A stretch of DNA of 64,000 nt from Microbacteriaceae bacterium VKM Ac-2855 (GTDB lineage: Bacteria > Actinomycetota > Actinomycetes > Actinomycetales > Microbacteriaceae): positions 310,001-374,000 of the forward strand of contig JABMLG010000004.1 in the NCBI GenBank assembly GCA_013204985.1, read 5' to 3'. The position numbers and the translations under genes are program-made. A model generated the notes under the pieces. That model saw only the letters and a list, made by a program, of their open reading frames with translations, had not been told where the DNA came from and did no database searches. Shown one piece after another: positions 8,494 to 16,182 of this stretch (the first letter of the stretch is position 1; every line of letters starts with the position of its first letter).

Positions 8494-10329
8494 ATGAGCG
8501 ATTCCGTCCCACCCCGCGACCGCAACCCGCGCAGCTGGCTGCCCGCCCGCGACACCCGCCCGCACTCCGACGAGACCCGCCGCTCCGCCCCCGGCGACGG
8601 CGTCGACGAGACGCCGACCAACGTGGTCGAGACGTCACCGCAGCTCGAGCCGTGGCTGCAGCAGCCGGTGGCTCCGCCGCGGAGCCGCGCCAAGGCGCCG
8701 AAGGCCGATCCCGAGGGCGAGAACGACACCGTTCCGATCGAGTCGCTGTTCGAGACGGCCGAGACCGCTCCGGTCGATACGGCGCAGGCCGAGACGGCCC
8801 AGTCCGAGACCGCCCAGTCCGAGACCGCCCAGTCCGAGACGGCCCACGTCGAGACAGCGCAGTACAAGACTGCACAGTACGAGAACCCCGAGGCCGAGCC
8901 GGTCGCCGCCCCGCAGTCCGAGCCCGACTCCGAGACCGCGCAGACCCTCGCCTTCGAACCCGTCGTCGCCGAGGAGCCGGCACCCCGCGCATCCGGTCGC
9001 CGCCGCCGCTTCACGTTCATCCGCGACGAGAACACCCTCGCCGTGATGGGCGGCGCCCGTCGCGACGCGATCCAGAGCGCTCCCGGCGACCGCCAGACGT
9101 ACTCGGCGATGGCGCTGATCCTGATCTTCACCGCCACCGTGGCCGCGCTGTCGATGGCCTTCGCGCTCGGCATGGTCTTCCACGCGGACTGGTACTGGTT
9201 CATCCCCGTCGGCATCTTCTGGGGCGCCGGCATCTTCGCGATCGACCGCGCCCTCACCATCCAGCTGACGCACACGAAGGGCGTCTGGCGCACGCTGTTC
9301 GCGGTGATCCCACGGTTCGCGCTGGCCGCGATCCTCGGCGCCGTGATCTCGACGCCGGTGACCCTGCAGATCTTCGAGCCGGAGGTCTCCAGCGAGATCC
9401 TCGTGATGGAGGCCGAGGCCCGCACCGCGTACGCCGCCGAGATCGCGGGCGACCCCATCCTCGCCACCGAAGCCGATGTGCGCGCCACGATCACCGCGGC
9501 GCAGTCCACGCTCGACCAGAGCGATGCCGTCGACCCGGCGCAGGACCCGACGTACGCCGCCGCGAAGGCTGCAGAGGATGCGGCCCTCGCCGACTACAAC
9601 GCGAAGCAGGCCGCGTGGGTCGCCGAGTCGAACGGCACGGGCGGCACCGGCGTCGTCGGCACCGGCCCGATCACCGACATCGCCAAGGCGGCGGCGGATG
9701 CGGCCCTCGTCGTCTACCAGCAGGCCCAGGCCGCGACGGCCGCCGCTCTGACCACCGCCACGCCCGCCCTCGAGGCGCAGCTGGCGCAGGCCAAGACGCA
9801 GGCAGCAGCCGACCTCGAGACCGCGCAGGCGTCGCTCGCCACGATCGAGACGCGCAAGGCCGACTTCCAGGCGCAGAGCGACGCCGCGGTCGCCGCCTCC
9901 GATGGCATCGCCAACCGGCTGACCGCGCTCGACCGGCTCAGCCAGTCGAACGCGGCCGCGGGCCTCGCCCACGTCATGGTGTTCCTGCTGTTCTTCGCAA
10001 TCGAGCTGCTGCCCGTGATCATCAAGCTGCTGCGCAACCTCGGCGACAAGGAGTCGGTGCACGACACCACGGCGCGCGAGAAGGATGCGGCGCAGCTCGC
10101 TCGCGTGCGCCAGCGCTACGGGATCGACCGCGACGAGGTGCTGCTGGACGCTCAGATCGCCGCGGGTCGCCTGGCGACCCGTCGGGAGCTCGCGGTGCAG
10201 GAGGAGGAGCTCGCGCTCGCGACCGGCAAGCGCACCAACTTCGAACTCGATCAGCGGGCCCGCCGCAAGGCCGACGCGTTCTTCGACGAGTGGGACTACG
10301 ACGAGTCGCCGCTGCGCGGGCGCCGCTGA
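8494..10329 (+). CDS. DUF4407 membrane protein with repetitive N-terminal extension
   Basis: 611 residues from ATG 8494, preceded by GAAAGGA. The first 170 residues are cytoplasmic-looking and disordered, with a five-residue repeat (TAQSE type) at about 91-130. Then come the DUF4407 features: three hydrophobic segments (MALILIFTATVAALSMAFAL; WYWFIPVGIFWGAGIF; FALAAILGAVISTPVTLQIF) around residues 203-295, a roughly 190-residue alanine/glutamine-rich coiled-coil (about 300-480), and a final transmembrane helix (HVMVFLLFFAIELLPVIIKL). The coiled-coil would lie outside the membrane. The biochemical role of DUF4407 is unknown. The TAQxE repeat is an oddity of this copy and is encoded by near-identical 15-bp units, so it may vary in length between strains. 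Confidence 0.85.
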   Translation: MSDSVPPRDRNPRSWLPARDTRPHSDETRRSAPGDGVDETPTNVVETSPQLEPWLQQPVAPPRSRAKAPKADPEGENDTVPIESLFETAETAPVDTAQAETAQSETAQSETAQSETAHVETAQYKTAQYENPEAEPVAAPQSEPDSETAQTLAFEPVVAEEPAPRASGRRRRFTFIRDENTLAVMGGARRDAIQSAPGDRQTYSAMALILIFTATVAALSMAFALGMVFHADWYWFIPVGIFWGAGIFAIDRALTIQLTHTKGVWRTLFAVIPRFALAAILGAVISTPVTLQIFEPEVSSEILVMEAEARTAYAAEIAGDPILATEADVRATITAAQSTLDQSDAVDPAQDPTYAAAKAAEDAALADYNAKQAAWVAESNGTGGTGVVGTGPITDIAKAAADAALVVYQQAQAATAAALTTATPALEAQLAQAKTQAAADLETAQASLATIETRKADFQAQSDAAVAASDGIANRLTALDRLSQSNAAAGLAHVMVFLLFFAIELLPVIIKLLRNLGDKESVHDTTAREKDAAQLARVRQRYGIDRDEVLLDAQIAAGRLATRRELAVQEEELALATGKRTNFELDQRARRKADAFFDEWDYDESPLRGRR

Positions 10330-10360
10330 CCCAGCCTCCCTCCGAAACGCCGACCTCCTC

Positions 10361-10404
10361 CGAAAAGTTGCAGCTCTCCCCCCACCGAGAGCTGCAACTT
10401 TTCG
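10361..10404. repeat. Hairpin repeat family P2 (AAAAGTTGCAG), copy 1
   Basis: Perfect 18-bp arms, CGAAAAGTTGCAGCTCTC at 10361-10378 and its complement at 10387-10404, with an 8-nt loop. Located just after the DUF4407 gene, so it can act as a terminator. Related hairpins occur at 11632, 50343 and 58998. Confidence 0.85.
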
Positions 10405-10470
10405 CGTGAAGCGGGGCCAGCCGGGGTGTCAAGCCGCACGGCAATGGCCCGGCGGGGGGCCGTGACCCCC

Positions 10471-10476
10471 TAGCGT
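10471..10476 (+). promoter_or_regulatory. -10 box of a likely leaderless promoter
   Basis: TAGCGT ends 6 nt before ATG 10483. There is no purine-rich ribosome site, which fits a transcript starting at the initiation codon. Confidence 0.55.
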
Positions 10477-10482
10477 TGAGCC

Positions 10483-11616
10483 ATGGGCCTCTTCGATCGC
10501 ACCGACCCGTCCACGCCACCTCAGTCACCGCCCGAGAAGCGGCCCGGACTCTGGGGTGATGGAGTCGGCCGGCTCGCGACGCGCAGCCTCCAGATCCTGA
10601 TCGTCATCGCGATCGCCTCGGTGCTCGTGTTCGCGATGACGCAGCTCACCCTGGTGATCATCCCGGTGCTGATCGCGCTCATCCTCGCCTCGGCCATTTC
10701 GCCTCTGCTGCGTTGGATGCGGAGCAAGGGGATCGCCTCGATCTGGGCCACCTGGATCGCGCTCGCCGCGATCGTGGTGGTGCTCGGCGGCATCATCTGG
10801 CTGATCGTGAACGCGGTGCGCAACCAGTGGGGCGAGTTGGCCGATCAGGCGGTCGACGGGTTCAAGCAGCTGCAGGACTACGTCTCGCACCTGCCGTTCG
10901 CGCCGACGGATGAGCAGATCCAGAACGTGGTCGACACGGCGACCGATTTCGTGACCAGTGCGAGCTTCGGCTCCGGCGCTCTGGCCGGCGTCTCGGCCGC
11001 CACGAACTTCGTCACCGGCCTCGTGCTGATGATCGTGGTGTTGTTCTTCTTCATGAAGGACGGCCCGAAGATCTGGGAGTTCCTGCTGCGCCCCTTCACC
11101 GGCGGCCGCTACGACCGCGCCAAGCGCGTGGGAGCCAAGACGGTCGACGTGCTCGGCAGCTACGTGCGCGGCACGGCCACCGTCGCGGCGGTCGACGCGA
11201 TCGGCATCGGCGTCGCGCTGTGGATCATCGGGGTGCCGCTGGCGCTGCCGCTCGCGGTCGTCGTCTTCGTGACCGCGTTCATCCCTCTGGTCGGCGCGAC
11301 CGCCGCGGGCATCCTCGCGGCCCTGGTCGCACTGGTCGCGGTCGGACCGATCCAGGCCCTGATCGTCGTCGCCGTCGTGATCCTGGTGAACCAGCTGGAG
11401 GGCAACTTCCTGCAGCCGGTCGTGATGGCGCGCTCGCTGAACCTGCACGCCCTCGTCGTGCTGGTCGCGCTGACCGCCGGCACGATCCTCGCCGGCATCA
11501 TCGGAGCTGTGCTCTCGGTGCCGATCGCCGCCGTCGCCTGGGGCATCATCTCCGTCTGGAACGGCCCCGACGCCCCGGCCGAGCCCGCGCGCCAGAAACG
11601 CCCCGAGACCGTCTGA
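10483..11616 (+). CDS. AI-2E family transporter (TqsA/PerM-type membrane protein)
   Basis: 377 residues. After a short proline-rich N-terminus there are two hydrophobic segments (residues about 33-70), a third at 90-110, a polar domain of about 60 residues, then the family's C-terminal helices, including VTGLVLMIVVLFFFMKDG and PLAVVVFVTAFIPLVGATAAGILAAL. 'EGNFLQPVVMARSLNLHALVV' is the strongly conserved C-terminal signature (PF01594). Members export autoinducer-2 or other small solutes, or act as cation antiporters; the substrate here is unknown. Likely leaderless. Confidence 0.9.
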   Translation: MGLFDRTDPSTPPQSPPEKRPGLWGDGVGRLATRSLQILIVIAIASVLVFAMTQLTLVIIPVLIALILASAISPLLRWMRSKGIASIWATWIALAAIVVVLGGIIWLIVNAVRNQWGELADQAVDGFKQLQDYVSHLPFAPTDEQIQNVVDTATDFVTSASFGSGALAGVSAATNFVTGLVLMIVVLFFFMKDGPKIWEFLLRPFTGGRYDRAKRVGAKTVDVLGSYVRGTATVAAVDAIGIGVALWIIGVPLALPLAVVVFVTAFIPLVGATAAGILAALVALVAVGPIQALIVVAVVILVNQLEGNFLQPVVMARSLNLHALVVLVALTAGTILAGIIGAVLSVPIAAVAWGIISVWNGPDAPAEPARQKRPETV

Positions 11617-11631
11617 CCCACCGTCCTCTTC

Positions 11632-11674
11632 CGAGAAGTCGCCGGAGTGGAGCCCCCACTCCGGCAACTTTTCG
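11632..11674. repeat. Hairpin repeat family P2, copy 2
   Basis: 19-bp arms (11632-11650 and 11656-11674) with two mismatches and a 5-nt loop, ending CAACTTTTCG. It lies between convergent genes and probably serves as their shared terminator. Confidence 0.8.
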
Positions 11675-11686
11675 CACGGGGTCGGA

Positions 11687-12094
11687 TCAGGCGCGGCCGC
11701 CGTCGCCGATGTAGCGCGACGAGCCGTAGCCGACGATGAGGTAGCCGATCAGCGACAGCAGCCAGAGCAGGAAGAAGCTGAAGACGCCACTCCTCCCGAA
11801 CGCGCGGCCCACGCCGAGCGCGAGGAAGATGCCCCAGATCACGTTCACGATCGGGATGAACAGCAGCAGCATCGTCGCGCCGTGGTAACCGGCGATCTTG
11901 GTCAGCAGATACGTGTTGTAGATCGGGATGATCGCGCCCCAGCCCGGGCGACCGGCCTTGGTGAACACCGGCCAGAGCGCGACGACGGCGAGCACGTAAC
12001 CGACGAGGCCGCCGAACACGCCCCCGACGGAACTCGCGGCATTGAAACCCGAAGGCGAATCGTTCTGGGCGTAGGCGATGAGAGTGTCGAGCAC
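11687..12094 (-). CDS. DUF5684 membrane protein
   Basis: 135 residues from the GTG at 12094, chosen because GGAGGAG stands 6 nt upstream; the in-frame GTG at 12109 would add five residues but would place the ribosome site inside the gene. Four hydrophobic segments: VGGVFGGLVGYVLAVVALW, then the family hallmark 'FTKAGRPGWGAIIPIYNTYL', then GATMLLLFIPIVNVIWGIFL and VFSFFLLWLLSLIGYLIVGY. DUF5684 proteins are widespread small membrane proteins of unknown role, often near signal peptidase genes; no such neighbour is seen here. Confidence 0.85.
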   Translation of the reverse strand: MLDTLIAYAQNDSPSGFNAASSVGGVFGGLVGYVLAVVALWPVFTKAGRPGWGAIIPIYNTYLLTKIAGYHGATMLLLFIPIVNVIWGIFLALGVGRAFGRSGVFSFFLLWLLSLIGYLIVGYGSSRYIGDGGRA

Positions 12095-12151
12095 GGTGGT
12101 CTCCTCCACGTCGATGGTGTGCGCTCACCGTAGCGGGTCGCGACGCACCGG

Positions 12152-12157
12152 TAGCGT
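12152..12157 (+). promoter_or_regulatory. -10 box of a likely leaderless promoter
   Basis: TAGCGT ends 6 nt before the GTG start at 12164, identical in sequence and spacing to the box at 10471. Confidence 0.55.
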
Positions 12158-12163
12158 TGGATC

Positions 12164-12790
12164 GTGCGCACACTTCTTCAGCTCGATTCCTCCGCCGATC
12201 TCGTCTCCTCCCGCTCGCGGCGCATCACCGCCGCGTTCGCGGAGGCATGGCGGGATGCGGGCGGCGCCGTGGTCGTGCGCGACCTGCACGCGCATCCGCT
12301 GCCGCACCTCGCCACCCCGGCGCAGCACTGGCCCGAGCGACTGCGCTCGGAGGCCGTGCCCGCCGAGCTCGACGCCGTGCAGCAACAGGTGCTCGAGGAG
12401 CTCTTCGCCGCCGACGTCCTGCTGATCGGCGCGCCGATGTACAACTACTCGATGCCCGCGGTGCTGAAGAACTGGATCGACCTGATCCACGTCCCCGGCG
12501 TCACCGCACCCTTCGACGGCGACACCCAACCGATGAAGGGCCGCGCCGCCGTGATCGTCACCAGTCGTGGCGCCACCTACGACGCGGGCAGCCCCACCGA
12601 AGGCTGGGACCACGTCGTGCCGCCGCTGAGCCTCGTGCTCGGCAACTCGCTCGGCATGGAGGTGCGCGTGATCGCGACGAGCCGCACCCTCGCCGACACG
12701 GTTCCGGCGATGGCCGCCGAGCGCGAGCGAGCGGATGCGGAACTCGCCGCGGCCCTCACCGCCGCGCGCGAACTGGCCACGAGCCTGTAG
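12164..12790 (+). CDS. azoR: FMN-dependent NADH:azoreductase (AzoR family)
   Basis: 208 residues from GTG 12164. Flavodoxin-like fold: MRTLLQLDSSADLVSSRSRR is the first strand and FMN-phosphate loop, and 'APMYNYSMPAVLKNWIDLI' near residues 94-112 is the highly conserved AzoR flavin-binding signature. VTSRGATY near 129-136 is a second FMN contact. AzoR reduces quinones and azo compounds with NADH and protects against electrophile stress. The gene appears to be leaderless and monocistronic, divergent from the DUF5684 gene. Confidence 0.9.
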   Translation: MRTLLQLDSSADLVSSRSRRITAAFAEAWRDAGGAVVVRDLHAHPLPHLATPAQHWPERLRSEAVPAELDAVQQQVLEELFAADVLLIGAPMYNYSMPAVLKNWIDLIHVPGVTAPFDGDTQPMKGRAAVIVTSRGATYDAGSPTEGWDHVVPPLSLVLGNSLGMEVRVIATSRTLADTVPAMAAERERADAELAAALTAARELATSL

Positions 12791-12945
12791 GGCTCCCGCG
12801 TCGGTCGAGAGGGGCCCGGGGTCAAGCGGGTCCCTGGTCGAACGGCGTCCGCGGTCAGCGGCGTCCCTGGTCGAGACGGGCCCGCGGAGAGCGGCGTCCC
12901 TGGTCGAGACGGGCCCGCGGTCAGCGGCTTCGCTCGTCTGCGTGC
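12787..12945. repeat. 33-bp tandem repeat, about 4.5 units
   Basis: Starts of successive units at 12820, 12853, 12886 and 12919 are exactly 33 bp apart; the consensus contains GTCCCTGGTCGAGACGGGCC. A degenerate unit precedes them right after the azoreductase stop. No coding or hairpin function is evident. Confidence 0.85.
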
Positions 12946-13013
12946 ACAACCTCGGCTGAGAGGGCCGCTCAGCGCCGATGGACGCTGACGAACGCTCCCA
13001 ACCGAGGTTGCGT
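12945..13013. repeat. Hairpin repeat family P3 (CAACCTCGGCTGAG), copy 1
   Basis: Imperfect inverted repeat: left arm containing CAACCTCGGCTGAGAG, right arm containing CCAACCGAGGTTGCG. The same palindrome is the core of the 192-bp array at 42.6-43.4 kb and of a perfect hairpin at 50218-50291. Confidence 0.8.
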
Positions 13014-13281
13014 CGGGCGCGCGCTGTCAGCCGGGCCGTGCTGCGGCACGAAACCCGCCGGGTCGGCACGCGCAGCGCGGCCAGCCGGCCTGTCACCGCA
13101 CCGCGTGCCTCGCAACAGGGTCGGCCCGCGCGTGCGGATCACCTTCCGCGCGTGTCCGCGGTCGAGCCGGGTCCGCGGTCGCGGTCGTAGTCGCGGTCTC
13201 GGTCGTAGTCGCGGTCTCGGTCGTAGTCGCGGTCGTAGTCTCGGTCGTAGTCGTAGTCGCGGTCGTACTGACGGGCGGCTC
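13014..13281. repeat. Gene-free stretch with a hexanucleotide/12-bp array
   Basis: No gene is recognisable here. From about 13171 to 13268 the DNA consists of interspersed GGTCGT, AGTCGC and GGTCTC hexamers. It ends just beyond the stop of the TetR gene at 13282. The stretch 13014-13170 shows nothing I can identify. Confidence 0.75.
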
Positions 13282-13887
13282 TCAATCGCCGGCGGCGCAG
13301 AGGAGGCGTACGTGCGTCTCCCATCCGTCGGCGAGACGCGCCGCGTCGATGCCTCGCTGGACGACCTCGAACGCGATCAGCGTCGCGTCCAGTGCCGCGA
13401 GGAGGTGGTAGCCGAGCACCTGCACGTCGCCGGGCACGCCGGCCTGGCGCAGCAGCACGACGATGTGCAGGTGGGCGACCCCGCGCGCCGGGACGTCATA
13501 GCCCGACCACGCGTCACCCTCGGAGGCACGGATGAGCGGACCCTGCGTCTGCAGCAGCGCGATCCGCGCGCGGCCGTAGGCGACCAGCCGTTCGACAGCG
13601 GGCGCGCCGGGACCGAGCGGGGGCGGCCCGCCGAGGAAAGCCGTCTGGAAGTCGACCTCGATGTCGTCGACGAGTGTGCGCAGCAGTCCTGAGCGCGAGC
13701 CGAACCGGCGGAAGACGGTGCCCTTGCCGACACCGGCGCGACGGGCGAGCGCATCCATCGTGAGCCCCTCGACACCGTGCTCATCGAGCATCTCGCGCGC
13801 GGCGACGAGGATGCGCTCACGATTGCGGATCGCATCGGCCCTGACCGCCTCCGTGGCAGGCAGAAGCGACAGCGGCGTCCGGCTCAT
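13282..13887 (-). CDS. TetR-family transcriptional regulator
   Basis: 201 residues from the ATG at 13887. The helix-turn-helix is at about residues 20-65: RERILVAAREMLDEHGVEGL then 'MDALARRAGVGKGTVFRRFG'. The remainder is the ligand-binding helical domain, ending in a segment resembling the TetR_C domain of SbtR-type regulators. It is divergent from an NADPH-dependent FMN reductase, with a 109-bp shared intergenic region. That region contains a CCGGAC-CGCA-GTCCGG palindrome, which is the likely operator, so it probably represses the reductase. A -10-like TACTCT 7 nt before the start suggests a leaderless message. Confidence 0.9.
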   Translation of the reverse strand: MSRTPLSLLPATEAVRADAIRNRERILVAAREMLDEHGVEGLTMDALARRAGVGKGTVFRRFGSRSGLLRTLVDDIEVDFQTAFLGGPPPLGPGAPAVERLVAYGRARIALLQTQGPLIRASEGDAWSGYDVPARGVAHLHIVVLLRQAGVPGDVQVLGYHLLAALDATLIAFEVVQRGIDAARLADGWETHVRLLCAAGD

Positions 13888-13894
13888 GACTCGG

Positions 13895-13900
13895 AGAGTA
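13895..13900 (-). promoter_or_regulatory. -10 box of the TetR gene
   Basis: On the minus strand this reads TACTCT and ends 7 nt before the ATG at 13887. The palindrome at 13915-13930 covers the position of the -35 element, as expected for autorepression. Confidence 0.45.
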
Positions 13901-13914
13901 GCAGTCGGGAATAT

Positions 13915-13930
13915 CCGGACCGCAGTCCGG
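13915..13930. promoter_or_regulatory. Candidate TetR operator
   Basis: Perfect palindrome CCGGAC-CGCA-GTCCGG in the region between the divergent TetR and FMN-reductase genes. This position and symmetry are typical for a TetR dimer site; assignment to this regulator is inference. Confidence 0.55.
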
Positions 13931-13996
13931 TTAGATGATTGCGGCGGTATCGCCGCCTCCCTTCTCATCCGCTCTCATCCGCTCTCAAGGAGAACC

Positions 13997-14542
13997 ATGA
14001 CCGAGATCCTCGCCCTCGTCGGCAGCCTGCGCGCCGAGTCCACCAACCGCAAGCTCGCCGAGGCCGCCGTGCACCTCGCGCCCGTGGGCGCATCCGTCGT
14101 GATCTACGAGGGCCTCTCGGAGCTGCCCTTCTACAACGAGGACATCGACGTCGAGGGCTCGCTGCCCGAGTCGGTCGTCGCGTTCCGCGCGGCCGTTGCC
14201 GCAGCGGATGCGGTTCTCGTGGCGACCCCCGAGCACAACGGCACCATTCCGGCCGTGTTGAAGAACGCGATCGACTGGGCCTCGCGCCCCTACGGCGCCA
14301 GCTCGATCACCGGCAAGCCGCTGGCCGCGATCGGTGGCGCCTTCGGCCGCTTCGGCGGCCTCTGGGCCCAGGACGAGACCCGTAAGGCCTTCGGCATCGC
14401 CGGTGCCGCGGTGCAGGGCGAGGCGATCCTCTCGATCGCCGAGGCCGGCATCCGCTTCGCCGAGCTGCACCCGAAGGACGACGCCGAGGTCGCCGCTCAG
14501 CTGAGCGCCGTCGTCTCGGGCCTGGTCTCCGCGGCCGCGTAA
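13997..14542 (+). CDS. NADPH-dependent FMN reductase
   Basis: 181 residues from ATG 13997, with AAGGAGAACC immediately upstream. Flavodoxin-like fold: LVGSLRAESTNRKLAEAA is the FMN-phosphate loop near residues 7-24, and 'TPEHNGTIPAVLKNAIDWAS' near 76-95 is the NADPH-dependent FMN reductase (PF03358) signature. Members reduce flavins, quinones or chromate. It is under probable control of the divergent TetR gene. Confidence 0.9.
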   Translation: MTEILALVGSLRAESTNRKLAEAAVHLAPVGASVVIYEGLSELPFYNEDIDVEGSLPESVVAFRAAVAAADAVLVATPEHNGTIPAVLKNAIDWASRPYGASSITGKPLAAIGGAFGRFGGLWAQDETRKAFGIAGAAVQGEAILSIAEAGIRFAELHPKDDAEVAAQLSAVVSGLVSAAA

Positions 14543-14553
14543 CCCGCATGCCC

Positions 14554-14608
14554 CGAGGGGGTCGTCACTGCATCTCGCTCTCTGCGGGAGGCAGTGACAA
14601 CCCCCTCG
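14554..14608. terminator. Hairpin repeat family P4 (GGGGTTGTCACTGC), copy 1
   Basis: 18-bp arms at 14554-14571 and 14591-14608 with one mismatch and a 19-nt loop, 11 bp after the FMN-reductase stop. Related hairpins are at 48681-48727 and, degenerate, near 53308-53342. Likely terminator. Confidence 0.75.
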
Positions 14609-14650
14609 TCGCTCGGTTCACGGCGTCGAGGAACGGCAACCGCGCTCCTT

Positions 14651-15125
14651 CGCGCGAGGCGCCGCGCGGCGAACGTGGTGTCAAAGAAACGGCAACCCGT
14701 ACCTCCCCCATGACGGAAACGCCATCCCACCGTCGCGCTGCGCGGCCTGTCGTGCTGCGCGGCCCACAGTCATGAGGGTTGCCGTTTCTTTGACGAGCGC
14801 CGCGCGGCGAACGTCGTGTCAAAGAAACGGCAACCCCTACCCCCTCCACGACGGAAACGCCATCGCACCGTCGCGCTGCGCGTCCTGTCGTGCTGCGCGG
14901 CCCACAGTCATGAGGGTTGCCGTTTCTTTGACGAGCGTCGCGCGGCGAACGTCGTGTCAAAGAAACGGCAACCCCTACCCCCTCCACGACGGAAGCGCCA
15001 TCGCACCCCGGTCGTGTCAGACCGCCCGATCGCGCCGGCACCGGCAGCCATAGGGTTGCCGTTTCTTTGACGAGCGCCGCGCGGCGAACGTGGCGTCAAA
15101 GAAACGGCAACCCGGCCGCGTCGCG
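14651..15125. repeat. 138-bp tandem array built on a 19-bp palindrome half (family P5)
   Basis: The 19-mer GTCAAAGAAACGGCAACCC occurs at 14680, 14818, 14956 and 15095, and its reverse complement at 14776, 14914 and 15053, so direct and inverted copies alternate with a 138-139 bp period. Between them lie stretches rich in GCGCGGCGAACGT and TGCGCGGCCCACAGTCATGA. A solitary half-copy is found at 48639-48657. No protein-coding sequence is credible in this stretch. Confidence 0.95.
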
Positions 15126-15148
15126 CGAAGCGCCTGCGGCAGAGCCGC

Positions 15149-15904
15149 TCAGGACGCTGCGTAGCCGCCGTCGACGAGGTGGTACGAGCCGGTGATGAAG
15201 GTCGCGGCGTCGCTCGAGAGGAACGCGACCAGAGCGGCGACCTCCTCCGGCGTACCGAGGCGACCGAGCGCGTGCTTCGCGGCGAGGGCGTCCTGCGTGG
15301 CCTGGTCGAGGTTCGCGACGAGCAGCGGCGTCGAGATGAACCCGGGGCCGACCGCCGTGACGCGCACCTTCTGCGCCCCGTACTCGAGCGCCGCGTTCTT
15401 GGTGAGGCCGAGCAGGCCGTGCTTGGCGGTGACATACGCGGAGGAGTTCTGGATGCCGACGCTGCCGAGCACGCTCGCCATGTTCACGATCGCTCCGCCG
15501 CCGTTGGCCGCGATCGCCGGCAACTGAGCGTTCAGGCCGTAGAACACCGCGTTCAGGTTGACCTCGATGACCTTGCGCCAGCTGTCGAGCGGGTACTCGC
15601 CGACGGGCGCGGATGCTCCGCCGATGCCCGCGTTGTTCACCGCGATCTTGAGCGGAGCGAGGGCGTTGGCCTTCGTGATGCTCTCGGCGATCCAGGCCGT
15701 GTCGGCCACATCTCCGACGAAGGCTGAGGCGGCGCCGCCCGCCTCGGTGATCTCGGCCGTCACGGCCGCGGCCGCATCTCCGTTGAGGTCGGTGACCAGC
15801 ACGGTGGCGCCGCTCGCGGCGAGCTCGAGGGCGATGGAGCGCCCGATTCCGGAGCCTGCTCCGGTGACGATCGCGGAACGGTTCTGAACGTCGTAGGTTG
15901 CCAT
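15149..15904 (-). CDS. Short-chain dehydrogenase/reductase (SDR)
   Basis: 251 residues from ATG 15904, with GGAGGAAGAGAAG upstream. Classical SDR: TGAGSGIG cofactor loop at residues 14-21, NNAG at 90-93, and the catalytic Ser144, Tyr157 and Lys161 (YVTAK). Asp39 after the second strand suggests NAD(H) preference. The substrate cannot be read from sequence; the closest known types are glucose/3-oxoacyl-like dehydrogenases. Divergent from the CHAT gene across 278 bp containing AT-rich promoter-like sequence around 16010-16030. Confidence 0.9.
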   Translation of the reverse strand: MATYDVQNRSAIVTGAGSGIGRSIALELAASGATVLVTDLNGDAAAAVTAEITEAGGAASAFVGDVADTAWIAESITKANALAPLKIAVNNAGIGGASAPVGEYPLDSWRKVIEVNLNAVFYGLNAQLPAIAANGGGAIVNMASVLGSVGIQNSSAYVTAKHGLLGLTKNAALEYGAQKVRVTAVGPGFISTPLLVANLDQATQDALAAKHALGRLGTPEEVAALVAFLSSDAATFITGSYHLVDGGYAAS

Positions 15905-16182
15905 GTTTCTTCTCTTCCTCCGATTGCGTGTCCGGCGGCGGGGCACGGGCAGGGGCGATCGGAAGGAGCGCAGTGCGGAGTCCAGCGCGTCGGGTTTATC
16001 CAACGTTTGTTGCTCTATACATTACTCCCTTGAGACCGCATCCTGGCAGGCCCTGAATTCCTCGTCGATTCTCTCCGATATTCGCCGTGATCGGCTCTTT
16101 TGCGCGCGGCTCCCGGATCCTAGACTTCGATCGGACCGGGACGCACCGACGCGTTCCGCCCTCTCCAGACGCGAGGTGGGTC

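Noticed and set aside
13139-13324. Minus-strand frame encoding a (YDRD)n repeat protein
   Set aside because: It is produced by the hexamer array, has no ribosome site, and overlaps the end of the TetR gene in another frame.
14565-15070. Several short frames across the 138-bp array, some long enough to look like repeat proteins
   Set aside because: The frames exist only because the period is divisible by three; they read through hairpins and lack starts with ribosome sites.
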